Shown here piece after piece: positions 1 to 8,302 of a DNA stretch of 64,000 bases; position 1 is the stretch's first letter, and the number at the start of each line of letters is the position of its first letter. Origin of the DNA: Flavobacteriales bacterium UBA7612 (GTDB taxonomy: Bacteria > Bacteroidota > Bacteroidia > Flavobacteriales > Weeksellaceae); assembly GCA_002484335.1 (NCBI GenBank), contig DLJQ01000025.1:124001-188000 (forward strand), read 5' to 3'. A program made the translations under genes and the position numbers. The notes below the pieces were generated by a model, which saw only the letters and a program-made list of their open reading frames with translations, was not told where the DNA came from and did no database searches.

Positions 1-1842
1 TCATTATTTTTACATGAAACAGGTCGGGTTATAATTGGAGTAATGACTTTCTTGCTATTTCTAATTGCTGTTTCTGGATTAGTATTAATTATAAAAAGAC
101 AGCAAGGATTTCGACATTTTTTTGCTAAAATAAATAAAGAATATTTTTCACAATATTATCATGTTATTTTTGGGAGAATTTTTCTTATTCCAATTATTAT
201 AATAACATTCACAGGAGTTTTTATGGTTTTAAATCGATTTGATTTAATTCCTAAAAATGAAAAATTAAATACAGAAATTACTTCATCTGTAAATGAAAAT
301 ACAAAGAGAATTTCCTTAAAAGATTTTTCATCATTTAAGGAAATAAAATTAGTTGATGTTAGAAAAATAGAATTCCCTTTTGATCGAGAAGATCCTCAAG
401 AGTTTTATAAAATAACAGTCACAGGACAAGAGTTTATTATCAACCAAATTAATGGAAAAATAGAAGCTCAAACTCCTTTTTCTACTGCGCAAGCATTGCT
501 TCGATATAGTAGTAAATTACACACAGGACACGTAAATATAGTTTGGGCAGTAATTTTAGCAATCTCTTGCTTTAGTATTTTATTTTTTATTTATTCTGGT
601 TTCGTTATCACATTCAAACGCACAAAAACAAAAATAGCTAAGAATAAATTCAAATCAAATGAAGCCGAAATTATACTTCTTGTAGGTTCAGAAAATGGCG
701 CGACTTTAGGTTTTATAGATAAAATTCAAACACAATTATTGGCGAATGGTAAAAAATCATTTGTTACTCAAATGAATCAATACGAAGTGTATCCCAATGC
801 GAAACAATTCATAGTTTTTACATCTACATACGGAATAGGTGATGCACCAACAAATGCTAAAAAATTTGAAGAATTAGTCAGTAAATTTCCACAACAACAA
901 AAAGTTGATTTTACAGTGGTTGGTTTTGGATCTCGTTCTTATAAAGAATTTTGTGCTTATGCTTATAAGGTAGATAATTTATTAGAAAAGCAGGAATGGA
1001 CGAATCGTTTATTGAATATTGTAACTGTAAATGATAAATCACCAGAAGAATTTACAACTTGGGTAAAAGAATACAAAGAAGCTACAGATATTCCTTTAGC
1101 TACAACACCAGCAATGTATGTAGGAAAAGCTCCTAAATTAAAAAACATGAATGTTTTTTCATTAACAAAAATTACTGATGAAGATGCTACATTTAATGTG
1201 ACATTATCTGTAAAGGAAAAATTTAAATCAGGAGATTTATTGGCAATATATCCTGCAAATGATCATCGAGAAAGATTATATTCAATCGGAAAAGTTAATA
1301 ATAAATTACAATTGGTAGTTAAGTTACACGAGTTTGGTTTAGGTTCTCAATACTTACATCAACTAGTAGAAGGAGCTTCAATCAAGGCACGTATTGTAAA
1401 GAATAAAGCTTTTCATTTTCCTAGTAAGGCAACAAAAGTTATAATGATAGCAAATGGAACAGGAATAGCTCCATTTTTAGGAATGATAGATGAAAATAAT
1501 AAAAATGTAGAAACACATTTATATACAGGTTTCAAATATCATAATTCCATTACAAAGAACTACGAATCATTTGCAAAAGAACAAATCAATAAAAATCATT
1601 TAGCGAAATTTAATATTGCATTTTCTCGTGAAGAACAAAAGCAATATGTTATGGATTTGGTAAAACAAGATGAACGTTTTTTTGCTGAAACTTTACAAAA
1701 TGGTGGAATTATAATGATTTGTGGAGCTTTAGCAATGCAACATGATATTGAAAAAGTTTTAGAAATTATTTGTCAAGAACATTTAGCAAAAACATTTGAA
1801 GAATTTAAGATGAATGGACAATTTTTGACTGATTGTTATTAA
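1..1842 (+). CDS. PepSY-TM / flavodoxin / NADPH-flavin reductase fusion (5' end outside window)
   Basis: This is a membrane-bound flavin oxidoreductase that should pass electrons from cytoplasmic NADPH through FAD and FMN modules towards the membrane or periplasm. The reading frame is open to base 1, so the first in-frame ATG at 43 is probably internal and the gene is cut by the window edge. Counting from that ATG, membrane helices of PepSY-TM type lie near residues 1-20, 45-65 and 165-190. They are followed by a flavodoxin-like domain (GSENGATLG, about 213-221; TSTYGIGD, about 260), an FAD-binding segment (RLYSIGK) and a nucleotide-binding loop (ANGTGIAPF). These match the diflavin reductase family (CPR, sulfite reductase flavoprotein). 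apbE follows 34 bp downstream, which is typical of extracytosolic flavin electron-transfer loci. I see no [ST]GA[TS]-type flavinylation motif in the visible part. The electron acceptor is unknown. Confidence 0.85.
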   Translation, partial: SLFLHETGRVIIGVMTFLLFLIAVSGLVLIIKRQQGFRHFFAKINKEYFSQYYHVIFGRIFLIPIIIITFTGVFMVLNRFDLIPKNEKLNTEITSSVNENTKRISLKDFSSFKEIKLVDVRKIEFPFDREDPQEFYKITVTGQEFIINQINGKIEAQTPFSTAQALLRYSSKLHTGHVNIVWAVILAISCFSILFFIYSGFVITFKRTKTKIAKNKFKSNEAEIILLVGSENGATLGFIDKIQTQLLANGKKSFVTQMNQYEVYPNAKQFIVFTSTYGIGDAPTNAKKFEELVSKFPQQQKVDFTVVGFGSRSYKEFCAYAYKVDNLLEKQEWTNRLLNIVTVNDKSPEEFTTWVKEYKEATDIPLATTPAMYVGKAPKLKNMNVFSLTKITDEDATFNVTLSVKEKFKSGDLLAIYPANDHRERLYSIGKVNNKLQLVVKLHEFGLGSQYLHQLVEGASIKARIVKNKAFHFPSKATKVIMIANGTGIAPFLGMIDENNKNVETHLYTGFKYHNSITKNYESFAKEQINKNHLAKFNIAFSREEQKQYVMDLVKQDERFFAETLQNGGIIMICGALAMQHDIEKVLEIICQEHLAKTFEEFKMNGQFLTDCY

Positions 1843-1876
1843 TTTATATAATGATTAATTCGAATTAAATTTCTTC

Positions 1877-2884
1877 ATGAAACTTAACTTAAAAAAATAC
1901 ATATTCACTTTTATACTATTGTACACTCTAGTTCCGATAAATGCTCAAGTTATCGGAATTAGAGATACAATTTTAATGGGAAGTAAATTCAAAATCACAT
2001 TGGTTGATAATGATTCTATCTCTGTTGAAAAAAATATCAACAAAGCGATTGATGAAATGATAAGGATAGAGAAATTAATTTCCGATTGGATACCAACATC
2101 TCAAGTTTCTTTAGTGAATCAAAATGCAGGAATAAAACCGATAAAAGTTGACCAAGAAGTTTTTGAACTTACCGAACGAGCAATTTATTTTTCTGAAATT
2201 ACAAAAGGAGCTTTCGATATTAGCTTTGCTGCAATGGATAAAATTTGGAAATTTGATGGTTCAATGGATACAATGCCATCAAAAGCAGATATCGAGAAAG
2301 CAATAAAAAATATAGGCTATCAAAATATAATTTTAGATAAATCAAACTCGACTATTTTTCTAAAAAAACCTGGAATGAAAATAGGTTTTGGTTCTACAGG
2401 AAAAGGTTATGCTGCACAAAAAGCTAGAGAATGTCTTACACATTTTGGAATAAAAGCAGGGATTATTGATGCTTCTGGTGATATGACTACTTGGGGAACT
2501 CAACCCAATGGTAAAGCTTGGAAAATAGGAATTACAAATCCTTTTCAACGTTATAAAATGGCAGATGTTTTAGGAATGAAAAATGCTGCTGTAACAACTT
2601 CTGGTGATTACGAAAAATTTATTTTAATCGATGGTATTCGCTATTCACACATTATCAATCCCAAAACAGGCATGCCGTCTACTGGGCTTACAGGAGTAAC
2701 TGTAATTGGTCCAAATGCCGAATTGTGCAATGGTTTTAGCACTTCAATTATGGTTCTTGGAAAAGAAAAAGGTTTGGAATTGATAAACCAACAAAAAGAA
2801 TATGCAGCTTTGTTAATTACAGATCATGGTAGAATCATCAAGTCTAAAAATTACCGAAAAATTAAAAAAAATCTTCTAAAATAA
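1877..2884 (+). CDS. apbE: FAD:protein FMN transferase (ApbE family)
   Basis: ApbE enzymes use FAD and Mg2+ to attach FMN covalently to a Thr or Ser of membrane redox proteins outside the cytoplasm. The protein has 335 residues with an N-terminal signal peptide (MKLNLKKYIFTFILLYTLVPINAQ). Family landmarks are GFGSTGKGYA (FAD site), DASGDM (usual GGD loop), SGDYEKF and HIINPKTG. The metal-binding stretch, normally ADAxST, reads CNGFST, so the conserved Asp appears as Asn. This may be a lineage variant rather than loss of function. The gene sits directly behind a PepSY flavin reductase and probably serves that or a related electron-transfer protein. Family assignment is certain; the target is inferred. 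Confidence 0.93.
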   Translation: MKLNLKKYIFTFILLYTLVPINAQVIGIRDTILMGSKFKITLVDNDSISVEKNINKAIDEMIRIEKLISDWIPTSQVSLVNQNAGIKPIKVDQEVFELTERAIYFSEITKGAFDISFAAMDKIWKFDGSMDTMPSKADIEKAIKNIGYQNIILDKSNSTIFLKKPGMKIGFGSTGKGYAAQKARECLTHFGIKAGIIDASGDMTTWGTQPNGKAWKIGITNPFQRYKMADVLGMKNAAVTTSGDYEKFILIDGIRYSHIINPKTGMPSTGLTGVTVIGPNAELCNGFSTSIMVLGKEKGLELINQQKEYAALLITDHGRIIKSKNYRKIKKNLLK

Positions 2885-2906
2885 ATAAATTTTAAATTTT
2901 TATTTT

Positions 2907-3010
2907 GGCGTTGCCTGCTGCTCGTGCTTTCCATTTCAATCTTTTATATTAAAATATTAGTCAATATTATCTTGTTGGTATAGAATGGTTTGAATTTCAA
3001 TTACTAACGC
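2907..3010 (+). repeat. Dispersed intergenic palindromic element, copy A (degenerate)
   Basis: About 104 bp between apbE and the csbD-like gene. It begins GGCGTTGCC and ends CTAACGC, so the ends pair as GCGTT/AACGC. The inner left block CTTTCCATTTCAATCTTTT matches the family core. The right block is degraded (AATGGTTTGAATTTCAATTAC instead of AAAGGATTTCCGCTACAATC). It is the most diverged of the full-length copies and its central stem is poor. Confidence 0.7.
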
Positions 3011-3151
3011 TTTATCATGCTTGTTTTATCTAGAAATATATAAATTGATAATTACTCAATAATGAGTATTTATCAAAAAAATATGTGATAAAACAGAAAA
3101 ATGGATTCATTTTTGTGATTAATTACTCGAAACTATTAAAAACAAAATACT

Positions 3152-3376
3152 ATGAGTGATTTAGAATTCGAAGGAAAATGGAATCAATTAAAAGGAGCTG
3201 CAAAACAAAAATTTGGAGAGTGGTTCGGAGATGATGAAACTGCAACAGATGGAAAATTTGATGATGTTGTTGGTAGAATTCAAGAAAAAACAGGAAAGTC
3301 AATTGACGAAATTAAGGATACATTAAAAAGCTGGATTGTATCGGAAGACGAAAAATCCAACGATAAAAATGCATAA
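3152..3376 (+). CDS. CsbD family stress-response protein
   Basis: A 74-residue acidic, hydrophilic protein of the CsbD family. Hallmarks are EGKWNQLKGAAKQKFGEWFGDDE at the N-terminus and the repeated GKFDDVVGRIQEKTGKS helix. In other bacteria members are induced by general stress or nutrient limitation and have no known enzymatic activity. The gene stands alone between two intergenic elements and has its own strong terminator, so it is probably monocistronic. No promoter box of the TAnnTTTG type was obvious immediately upstream. Confidence 0.9.
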   Translation: MSDLEFEGKWNQLKGAAKQKFGEWFGDDETATDGKFDDVVGRIQEKTGKSIDEIKDTLKSWIVSEDEKSNDKNA

Positions 3377-3390
3377 TATGCTTAATGAAA

Positions 3391-3427
3391 GAAGGCTAAG
3401 ATAAACTAATCTTAGCCTTCTTTTTTT
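3391..3427 (+). terminator. Rho-independent terminator after csbD-like gene
   Basis: A perfect 12-bp stem, GAAGGCTAAGAT (3391-3402) with ATCTTAGCCTTC (3409-3420), closes a 6-nt loop and is followed by seven T residues. Confidence 0.92.
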
Positions 3428-3450
3428 ATTTCAATTTTATACGATTTATT

Positions 3451-3490
3451 GCAACGCAACGCAAAGCACGGCACGAAGTGATTGCTCAAA
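3451..3490 (-). repeat. Dispersed intergenic element, copy B (partial, inverted)
   Basis: Read on the minus strand, this stretch is GAGCAATCACTTCGTGCCGTGCTTTGCGTTGC. It resembles the left part of the full copies (GGGCAAT...GCTTTnCG). The remaining half is not recognisable, so this is a fragment. It lies in the 197-bp gap before recF. Confidence 0.55.
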
Positions 3491-3537
3491 AAAAGAGATT
3501 AGTTTTAAAATCATTTTCTATAATCTTTATTTTTTCG

Positions 3538-3569
3538 TTGAATAGACAAGTTTTTAATTTGTAATTTTG
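3538..3569 (+). promoter_or_regulatory. Candidate promoter of recF
   Basis: TTG at 3538-3540 is followed by a 21-bp spacer and the -7 box TAATTTTG at 3562-3569, matching the Bacteroidota pattern TTG/TAnnTTTG. The recF ATG is only 5 bp past the box, so the transcript would be leaderless or nearly so. Confidence 0.5.
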
Positions 3570-3573
3570 CTTT

Positions 3574-4653
3574 ATGTATTTGAAAGAACTTAAGGCAAGA
3601 CAATTCAAAAATTTTGATGAAAATAATTTCGAATTTTCATCGAAAATAAATGCTTTTGTAGGACAAAATGGAAAGGGAAAAACAAATGTGTTGGATGCAA
3701 TTCATTATTTGGCCTTGAGCAAATCTTATCTTAATCATTCTGATGCGATGAACATACAGTTCGAACGTGATTTTTTTACATTAGAAGGAACGTTTGATAA
3801 AAATGAATCTGATGATGTGATTTTTTGCTTGGTTCGTTCTGGACAACCAAAGCAATTAAAACGAAATTCAAAAACTTACGATCGTATTTCTGATCATATT
3901 GGGCAATATCCCTTGGTGATGATTTCCCCTTATGATAGCGATTTGATAAAGGAAGGAAGCGAAGTTCGTAGAAAGTTTTTGGATAATATAATTTCTCAAT
4001 CCAACAAACAGTATTTAGCAGATTTAATACGCTATAACAAAGTACTTATGCAACGAAATGCTTTGTTGAAATATTTTGCGGCAAATAATACATTTGATCC
4101 AACTTCATTGGAAATTTATGATGAAGAATTGATTCATTTAGGTAAAAACATTCATGTTGTTCGTAAGGAATTTGTAGGAACATTTTTGGATGCTTTCTTG
4201 AAATATTACAATGAAATTTCTGAAGGACGCGAGCAAGTGAATATAGAATATGTTTCACAATTAAATGATTCGCCTTTTGAAACAGTACTGAAAGATGCTT
4301 TGTACAAAGATCGTTCTGCTCAGTATTCTACAGCAGGTATACATAAAGACGATTTATTATTTACGATAACAAATTATCCCATAAAGAAATTTGGTTCGCA
4401 AGGACAACAAAAATCTTATTTAATTGCATTGAAGTTAGCACAGTTGGAAGTGATAAAAAAATCATTAAATATTACGCCATTGTTGTTATTGGATGATATT
4501 TTTGATAAATTAGATGAACATCGTGTAACGCAATTGGTGAAATTGGTGAACGAAGAACGATTTGGACAAATATTTATTACAGATACACATCCAGAAAGAA
4601 CAGAACAAATTATAAAACAAATAAATGCTGAAAGTAAGGTTTTCCGATTATGA
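3574..4653 (+). CDS. recF: DNA replication and repair protein RecF
   Basis: RecF is an SMC-like ATPase that binds single-strand/duplex junctions and helps load RecA at gaps. The protein has 359 residues, the usual length. It shows the N-terminal Walker A GQNGKGKTN (about 30-38), the ABC signature-like GSQGQQKS near 273-280, and Walker B LLLLDDIFDKLD near 305. The last bases overlap the start of the dciA-like gene (ATGA at 4650-4653), so the two are translationally coupled. A recF-DUF721 pair is common in Bacteroidota. Confidence 0.97.
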   Translation: MYLKELKARQFKNFDENNFEFSSKINAFVGQNGKGKTNVLDAIHYLALSKSYLNHSDAMNIQFERDFFTLEGTFDKNESDDVIFCLVRSGQPKQLKRNSKTYDRISDHIGQYPLVMISPYDSDLIKEGSEVRRKFLDNIISQSNKQYLADLIRYNKVLMQRNALLKYFAANNTFDPTSLEIYDEELIHLGKNIHVVRKEFVGTFLDAFLKYYNEISEGREQVNIEYVSQLNDSPFETVLKDALYKDRSAQYSTAGIHKDDLLFTITNYPIKKFGSQGQQKSYLIALKLAQLEVIKKSLNITPLLLLDDIFDKLDEHRVTQLVKLVNEERFGQIFITDTHPERTEQIIKQINAESKVFRL

Positions 4654-4952
4654 AAAAGTATGAAAAGCGAAGTAATCAGCAAACTTTAGGTCAGGCATTA
4701 GAACATTTTATAAAACAAAGTGGAAAAGAAGAGCTGATTTGGGAAGTGAAAGCAGAAGAAGCTTGGTTTGCTGTGATGGGAAAGTTTTTTGAGAAATATA
4801 CAGATCGAGTTGAGGTTCGTCAACGTATTTTGTATGTAAAAATAAATTCACCAGCGATGCGACAAGAATTATTGATGGGGAAATCTAAAATTATTGCAAA
4901 TATTAATGAAGAAATAAAAAAAGATTTTCTTGTTGATGCTAAAATTTATTAG
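4650..4952 (+). CDS. DUF721 / DciA-like protein
   Basis: A 100-residue protein of the DUF721 family. Some members, named DciA, are the ancestral loaders or operators of the replicative helicase DnaB. The recognisable part is the compact domain with YVKINSPAMRQELLMGKSKIIANIN. The gene overlaps recF by 4 bp, which fits a replication role. The protein is short, and a helicase-loading function in this lineage is inferred from family membership only. Confidence 0.85.
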   Translation: MKKYEKRSNQQTLGQALEHFIKQSGKEELIWEVKAEEAWFAVMGKFFEKYTDRVEVRQRILYVKINSPAMRQELLMGKSKIIANINEEIKKDFLVDAKIY

Positions 4953-4954
4953 AA

Positions 4955-5920
4955 ATGCCATATATCCAAGAATCTAGCTATCCAAAACCAACATTACTTA
5001 ATAGAAATTCTCATTTTTCTACCATATATCCTTCAAAATTTAAACAATATCCTATTCCAAATTATACAAGGGAAAAAATAACTACAGCAGATGGTGATTT
5101 TTTGAACTTAGATTGGAGAAAACAATCAAACAAAGAAAAATTAGTTATTCTTTTTCATGGTTTAGAAGGAGATTCGAAGCGAACTTACCTTAATTCTTGT
5201 TCTGATTATTTTTACGAAAGAGGATATTCTATTCTTGCCTGGAATCATAGATCTTGTGGGGGAGAAATGAATGCAACATGTAGGTTATATCATCATGGTT
5301 CTATTGATGATGTAGATTGTGTGGTACAAAAAGCATTGAAAGATGGCTACAAAGAAATAGTATTACTTGGTTACTCGATGGGAGGAGCTATTATTTTGAA
5401 TTATCTTGGTGCTTATGCAATAGATAAAAGAATAAAATGTGGAATTATTTTTTCTGCACCACTTTCTTTAACTTCTTGTTCGGATACTTTGAAAAAAGGA
5501 TTTAATAAAGTTTATTTCAAGAATTTTGAACGAACACTTGTTCCTAAATTCAAAGAAAAAGCAAAACAATTTCCAGGTCAACTGAACGAAGAAATGTTGG
5601 ATAAAATAAAATCTTTTGATGAGATAGATGAATATTATACTGCTCCATTGCATGGATATTCTTCCAAAGATGATTATTATGAAAAAGCTTCACCTTTGAC
5701 AGTTATTCATCAAATAAAAACACCTTGTTTGATTGTTAATGCACAAAATGATCCTTTTTTAGGAGAAAAATGTTTTCCTGTCGAGATGTTCCGTCAGCAT
5801 AAATTTTGCACATTCGAAATGCCAAAATTTGGAGGACATTGTGGTTTTCCATTAAAAAATAATAAATATTCTTGGGCTGAAATAAGAGCACATCAGTTTG
5901 TAGAAAGTATATCGAAGTAA
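4955..5920 (+). CDS. YheT-like alpha/beta-fold hydrolase
   Basis: A 321-residue cytoplasmic alpha/beta hydrolase of the YheT/ABHD1-3 group. The oxyanion region FHGLEGDS, the RSCGGEMN segment and the nucleophile elbow GYSMGGA (Ser about 145) are typical. The likely catalytic acid lies in NAQNDPFLG and the His in GGHCGF near the C-terminus. Substrates of bacterial YheT proteins are not established. It starts 2 bp after the dciA-like stop codon, so it belongs to the recF operon, which ends at a bidirectional terminator. Confidence 0.9.
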   Translation: MPYIQESSYPKPTLLNRNSHFSTIYPSKFKQYPIPNYTREKITTADGDFLNLDWRKQSNKEKLVILFHGLEGDSKRTYLNSCSDYFYERGYSILAWNHRSCGGEMNATCRLYHHGSIDDVDCVVQKALKDGYKEIVLLGYSMGGAIILNYLGAYAIDKRIKCGIIFSAPLSLTSCSDTLKKGFNKVYFKNFERTLVPKFKEKAKQFPGQLNEEMLDKIKSFDEIDEYYTAPLHGYSSKDDYYEKASPLTVIHQIKTPCLIVNAQNDPFLGEKCFPVEMFRQHKFCTFEMPKFGGHCGFPLKNNKYSWAEIRAHQFVESISK

Positions 5921-5926
5921 AATAAT

Positions 5927-5956
5927 AAAAGCGTTGAAATTTCAACGCTTTTGTTA
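5927..5956. terminator. Bidirectional terminator between the YheT-like gene and era
   Basis: The palindrome AAAAGCGTTGAA/TTCAACGCTTTT (5927-5952) lies between convergent genes. A-rich and T-rich flanks allow termination from both sides. Confidence 0.88.
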
Positions 5957-5973
5957 TTTTTTATTCTATTGAT

Positions 5974-6861
5974 TTAATAACCAAATCGTCTTAAATCATT
6001 TTCTTTACTTCTCCAGTCTTTTCTAACTTTTACAAAAAGTTTTAAGAATACCTTTTTATCGAAGAATTTTTCTAGTTCTTCTCTCGCTTCTTTTCCTACT
6101 TTTGATAAAGATTCTCCTTTGTGACCAATAATAATTCCTTTTTGAGAATCGCGTTCTACATAAATTTCAGATTCAATAGAAATTAGATGTAAATCTTCTT
6201 TAAATCTTTCTGTAACAACTTCTACAGAATAAGGAATTTCTTTTTGATAATTTAATAAAATCTTTTCACGAATCACTTCATTTACAATAAAACGTTCCGA
6301 ACGGTCAGTCAATTGCTCATCTGGATAATATTGTGGACCTTCAGGAATAATTGCTTTTATTTTATTGATTAACAAATCAACATTAACATTTTCTTTTGCT
6401 GAAATTGGTAAAATTTCTGCATTTGGTAAAAGTTCATGCCAGTATTCAACAGCTTCATTCAGACGATCAGGTGTAGCTGTATCAATTTTATTTAATAATA
6501 AAATGATTGGAGTAGATGTTTTTTGTAAACGTTCAAAAACTTCTTCGTTTTTTAATCGTTTTTCACCTATTTCAACAACATAAAGAATAACATCAGCATC
6601 AACTAATGATTCTTTTACAGCATCCATCATTTTAGTCTGTAATTCGTAGGCTGGATCCAGAACTCCTGGAGTATCCGAAAAAACTATTTGATAGTCTTCC
6701 CCTGTCAAAATACCTTTTATACGATGACGAGTTGTTTGTGCTTTGTGAGTCGCAATCACAAGACGTTCTTTCATCAACATATTCATTAAAGTAGATTTAC
6801 CGACATTTGGATTGCCAATAATATTTACAAAACCGGATTTAAATTTCTTTTCGTCTGACAT
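5974..6861 (-). CDS. era: GTPase Era
   Basis: Era is an essential Ras-like GTPase that binds the 3' end of 16S rRNA during 30S assembly. The protein has 295 residues, of normal length. It shows G1 GNPNVGKST (16-24), G3 DTPG, G4 NKID and G5 SAKEN. The C-terminal KH domain contains the RNA-binding loop IIIGHKGESLSKVG. The minus-strand sequence just upstream of the ATG contains the -7-like box TAAATTTG (6866-6873). It is transcribed convergently with the recF operon. Confidence 0.98.
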   Translation of the reverse strand: MSDEKKFKSGFVNIIGNPNVGKSTLMNMLMKERLVIATHKAQTTRHRIKGILTGEDYQIVFSDTPGVLDPAYELQTKMMDAVKESLVDADVILYVVEIGEKRLKNEEVFERLQKTSTPIILLLNKIDTATPDRLNEAVEYWHELLPNAEILPISAKENVNVDLLINKIKAIIPEGPQYYPDEQLTDRSERFIVNEVIREKILLNYQKEIPYSVEVVTERFKEDLHLISIESEIYVERDSQKGIIIGHKGESLSKVGKEAREELEKFFDKKVFLKLFVKVRKDWRSKENDLRRFGY

Positions 6862-7026
6862 GATGCAAATTTAGTTATTTTATTGTTTATAAATATAGAT
6901 ATCATTTAGATTAATATCAATAATTAAAAATACATTAGAATTACTTTTAGTGTTTGTTTCATTTATAAAATATGATTAATTTCATATTGCATTACGGAAA
7001 AATATAATCATTAAAAATTAAAACAA

Positions 7027-7296
7027 ATGGAAAAAGTAGAGTTAATCGAAAAGGAAGACGTAAAAAAATACAAATTTTTAGATGCTTACAAAGAGGATGT
7101 TGAACTACAAACAGAGAAATTAAATGGTGCTGTAAGATTAGGAAATGAATTTAAATCGAAGGCTTATATAACATTTCAAACAGAACAAGGTCCTAAGAAA
7201 ATAGAAACAACAGTATGGTCTGTTACTGATAAATTCTTACAAATAAAAAATGGAGTTTTAATTCCTTTAGATTCATTAATAAATGTTCAATATTAA
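7027..7296 (+). CDS. Conserved small protein of unknown function
   Basis: An 89-residue soluble protein without signal peptide or membrane segment. The second half looks like a small beta-barrel (AYITFQTEQGPKKIETTVWSV, then LQIKNGVLIPLDSLINVQY), a layout seen in many flavobacterial hypothetical proteins. I do not recognise a named family. The reading frame is well defined between an AT-rich leader of 165 bp and a strong terminator, and codon use resembles that of its neighbours, so I consider it real. Confidence 0.75.
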   Translation: MEKVELIEKEDVKKYKFLDAYKEDVELQTEKLNGAVRLGNEFKSKAYITFQTEQGPKKIETTVWSVTDKFLQIKNGVLIPLDSLINVQY

Positions 7297-7336
7297 AAAT
7301 ATTTATGAGAACAGAACCACAATTTGTTTATAAACT

Positions 7337-7367
7337 AAATCCGTAGTTTGTCTACGGATTTTTTTAT
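7337..7367. terminator. Terminator between the small protein and the ABC ATPase
   Basis: The stem AAATCCGTAG (7337-7346) / CTACGGATTT (7352-7361) is followed by a T-run. It lies between convergent genes. Confidence 0.88.
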
Positions 7368-8059
7368 TGTGTTAAAGTATGAAATGCTTCTTCAAGATTA
7401 CTATATTGTCCTCTAAACTCTTCTATCGTTTGATCAGCAATTACTTTACCCTTATTTAATAAAATAACACGAGAACATAAAGCTTCTACTTCTTGCATGA
7501 TATGAGTAGAAAGAATAACAGTTTTTTCTTTTCCAATTTCTCGAATTACGTCACGGATTTCTAAAATTTGATTAGGATCTAAACCATTTGTAGGTTCATC
7601 TAAAATTAAAATTTCAGGACTAGAAATAATAGCTTGTGCTAAACCTACACGTTGTTTATAGCCTTTTGATAATTGTTGAATTTTTTTGTGTTTTTCTTTA
7701 GTTAATCCAACTTTTTCGATGACTTCATCAATTTTTGTTTTAGGAACTTCTCTAACATTTGTAACAAATTCTAGATATTCTTTTACATACATTTCCATAT
7801 ATAATGGATTATTTTCTTGTAAAAAACCGATCATTTTTTTTGTTTCAATAGGGCTATTCGTTACATGAAAATCATTAATTAAAATATCTCCAGTATCTGG
7901 ATTTATAGCATTAGTAATACTTTTCATTAGTGTTGATTTTCCTGCTCCATTAGGACCTAATAGACCAACAACTTCACCATTTTTTATAGAAAATGAAACT
8001 TTATCTAAAGCCAATTGATTACCGTATTTCTTTGTTAAATCTTTAATGATTATTCCCAT
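7364..8059 (-). CDS. ABC transporter ATP-binding protein (GldA-like subfamily)
   Basis: A 231-residue ATPase subunit of an ABC-2 type exporter. It has Walker A GPNGAGKST (about 35-43), the Q-loop GFLQENNPLY, the signature LSKGYKQRVG, Walker B ILILDEPTNGLDP and the switch His in STHIMQEV. The opening resembles GldA, the gliding-motility ABC ATPase, but the protein is shorter than GldA (about 300 residues) and no permease gene is adjacent. The exported substrate is therefore unknown. Confidence 0.88.
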   Translation of the reverse strand: MGIIIKDLTKKYGNQLALDKVSFSIKNGEVVGLLGPNGAGKSTLMKSITNAINPDTGDILINDFHVTNSPIETKKMIGFLQENNPLYMEMYVKEYLEFVTNVREVPKTKIDEVIEKVGLTKEKHKKIQQLSKGYKQRVGLAQAIISSPEILILDEPTNGLDPNQILEIRDVIREIGKEKTVILSTHIMQEVEALCSRVILLNKGKVIADQTIEEFRGQYSNLEEAFHTLTQ

Positions 8060-8099
8060 TTGATGAAAAATTTTGATAAAATTAATGAAAAAGATTTGC

Positions 8100-8127
8100 T
8101 TGTTTAAAAAAATATTCTGTAGATTTG
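8100..8127 (+). promoter_or_regulatory. Candidate promoter of the pheA operon leader
   Basis: TTG (8100-8102), a 17-bp spacer and the -7 box TAGATTTG (8120-8127) fit the Bacteroidota promoter consensus. A start site near 8134 would place the leader-peptide ATG (8150) about 16 nt into the transcript. Confidence 0.6.
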
Positions 8128-8149
8128 TTCAATAATTTGAAAATCAAGA

Positions 8150-8236
8150 ATGACAACATTTAATTATTTTAACACATTTTTCTTTTACTTTTTTGGGTAT
8201 TATCCGAAAGAGCAGGGACTGTGTTTTCATAATTGA
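8150..8236 (+). CDS. Phe/Tyr-rich leader peptide of the aromatic amino acid operon
   Basis: A 28-codon reading frame with 8 Phe and 4 Tyr; 11 of these 12 aromatic codons fall within the first 18 residues (MTTFNYFNTFFFYFFGYY). It lies between a candidate promoter and a terminator that directly precedes the prephenate dehydratase gene. This is the arrangement of the enterobacterial pheL attenuation leader, though the sequence is unrelated. Stalling at the Phe/Tyr codons would leave the downstream GGGACT segment (8215-8220, inside the last codons) free to act as antiterminator. The peptide itself probably has no function after synthesis. Confidence 0.85.
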   Translation: MTTFNYFNTFFFYFFGYYPKEQGLCFHN

Positions 8237-8292
8237 TTGTTAGAATGATATTAAGATAAATTAAAGTCCCGCGTTTGTGGGACTTTTTTTTT
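8215..8292 (+). promoter_or_regulatory. Transcription attenuator (antiterminator/terminator) of the pheA operon
   Basis: The terminator stem AAAGTCCC (8263-8270) / GGGACTTT (8279-8286) is followed by a run of nine T (8284-8292) that ends 10 bp before the pheA ATG. A second GGGACT at 8215-8220, inside the leader peptide, can pair with the same AGTCCC (8265-8270), which excludes the terminator. Efficient translation to the leader stop (8234-8236) would cover 8215-8220 and allow termination. Stalling in the aromatic run would expose it and allow read-through. The mechanism is inferred; the complementary segments are visible. Confidence 0.85.
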
Positions 8293-8302
8293 GCCAAAAA
8301 AT

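Noticed and set aside
7364..8059. Naming the ABC ATPase gldA
   Set aside because: It is about 70 residues shorter than GldA and no gliding genes or permease are adjacent, so the name is not justified.
8291..8302. Possible pheA start at TTG 8291
   Set aside because: The codon lies in the T-run of the attenuator terminator; the ATG at 8303 gives the family-typical N-terminus.
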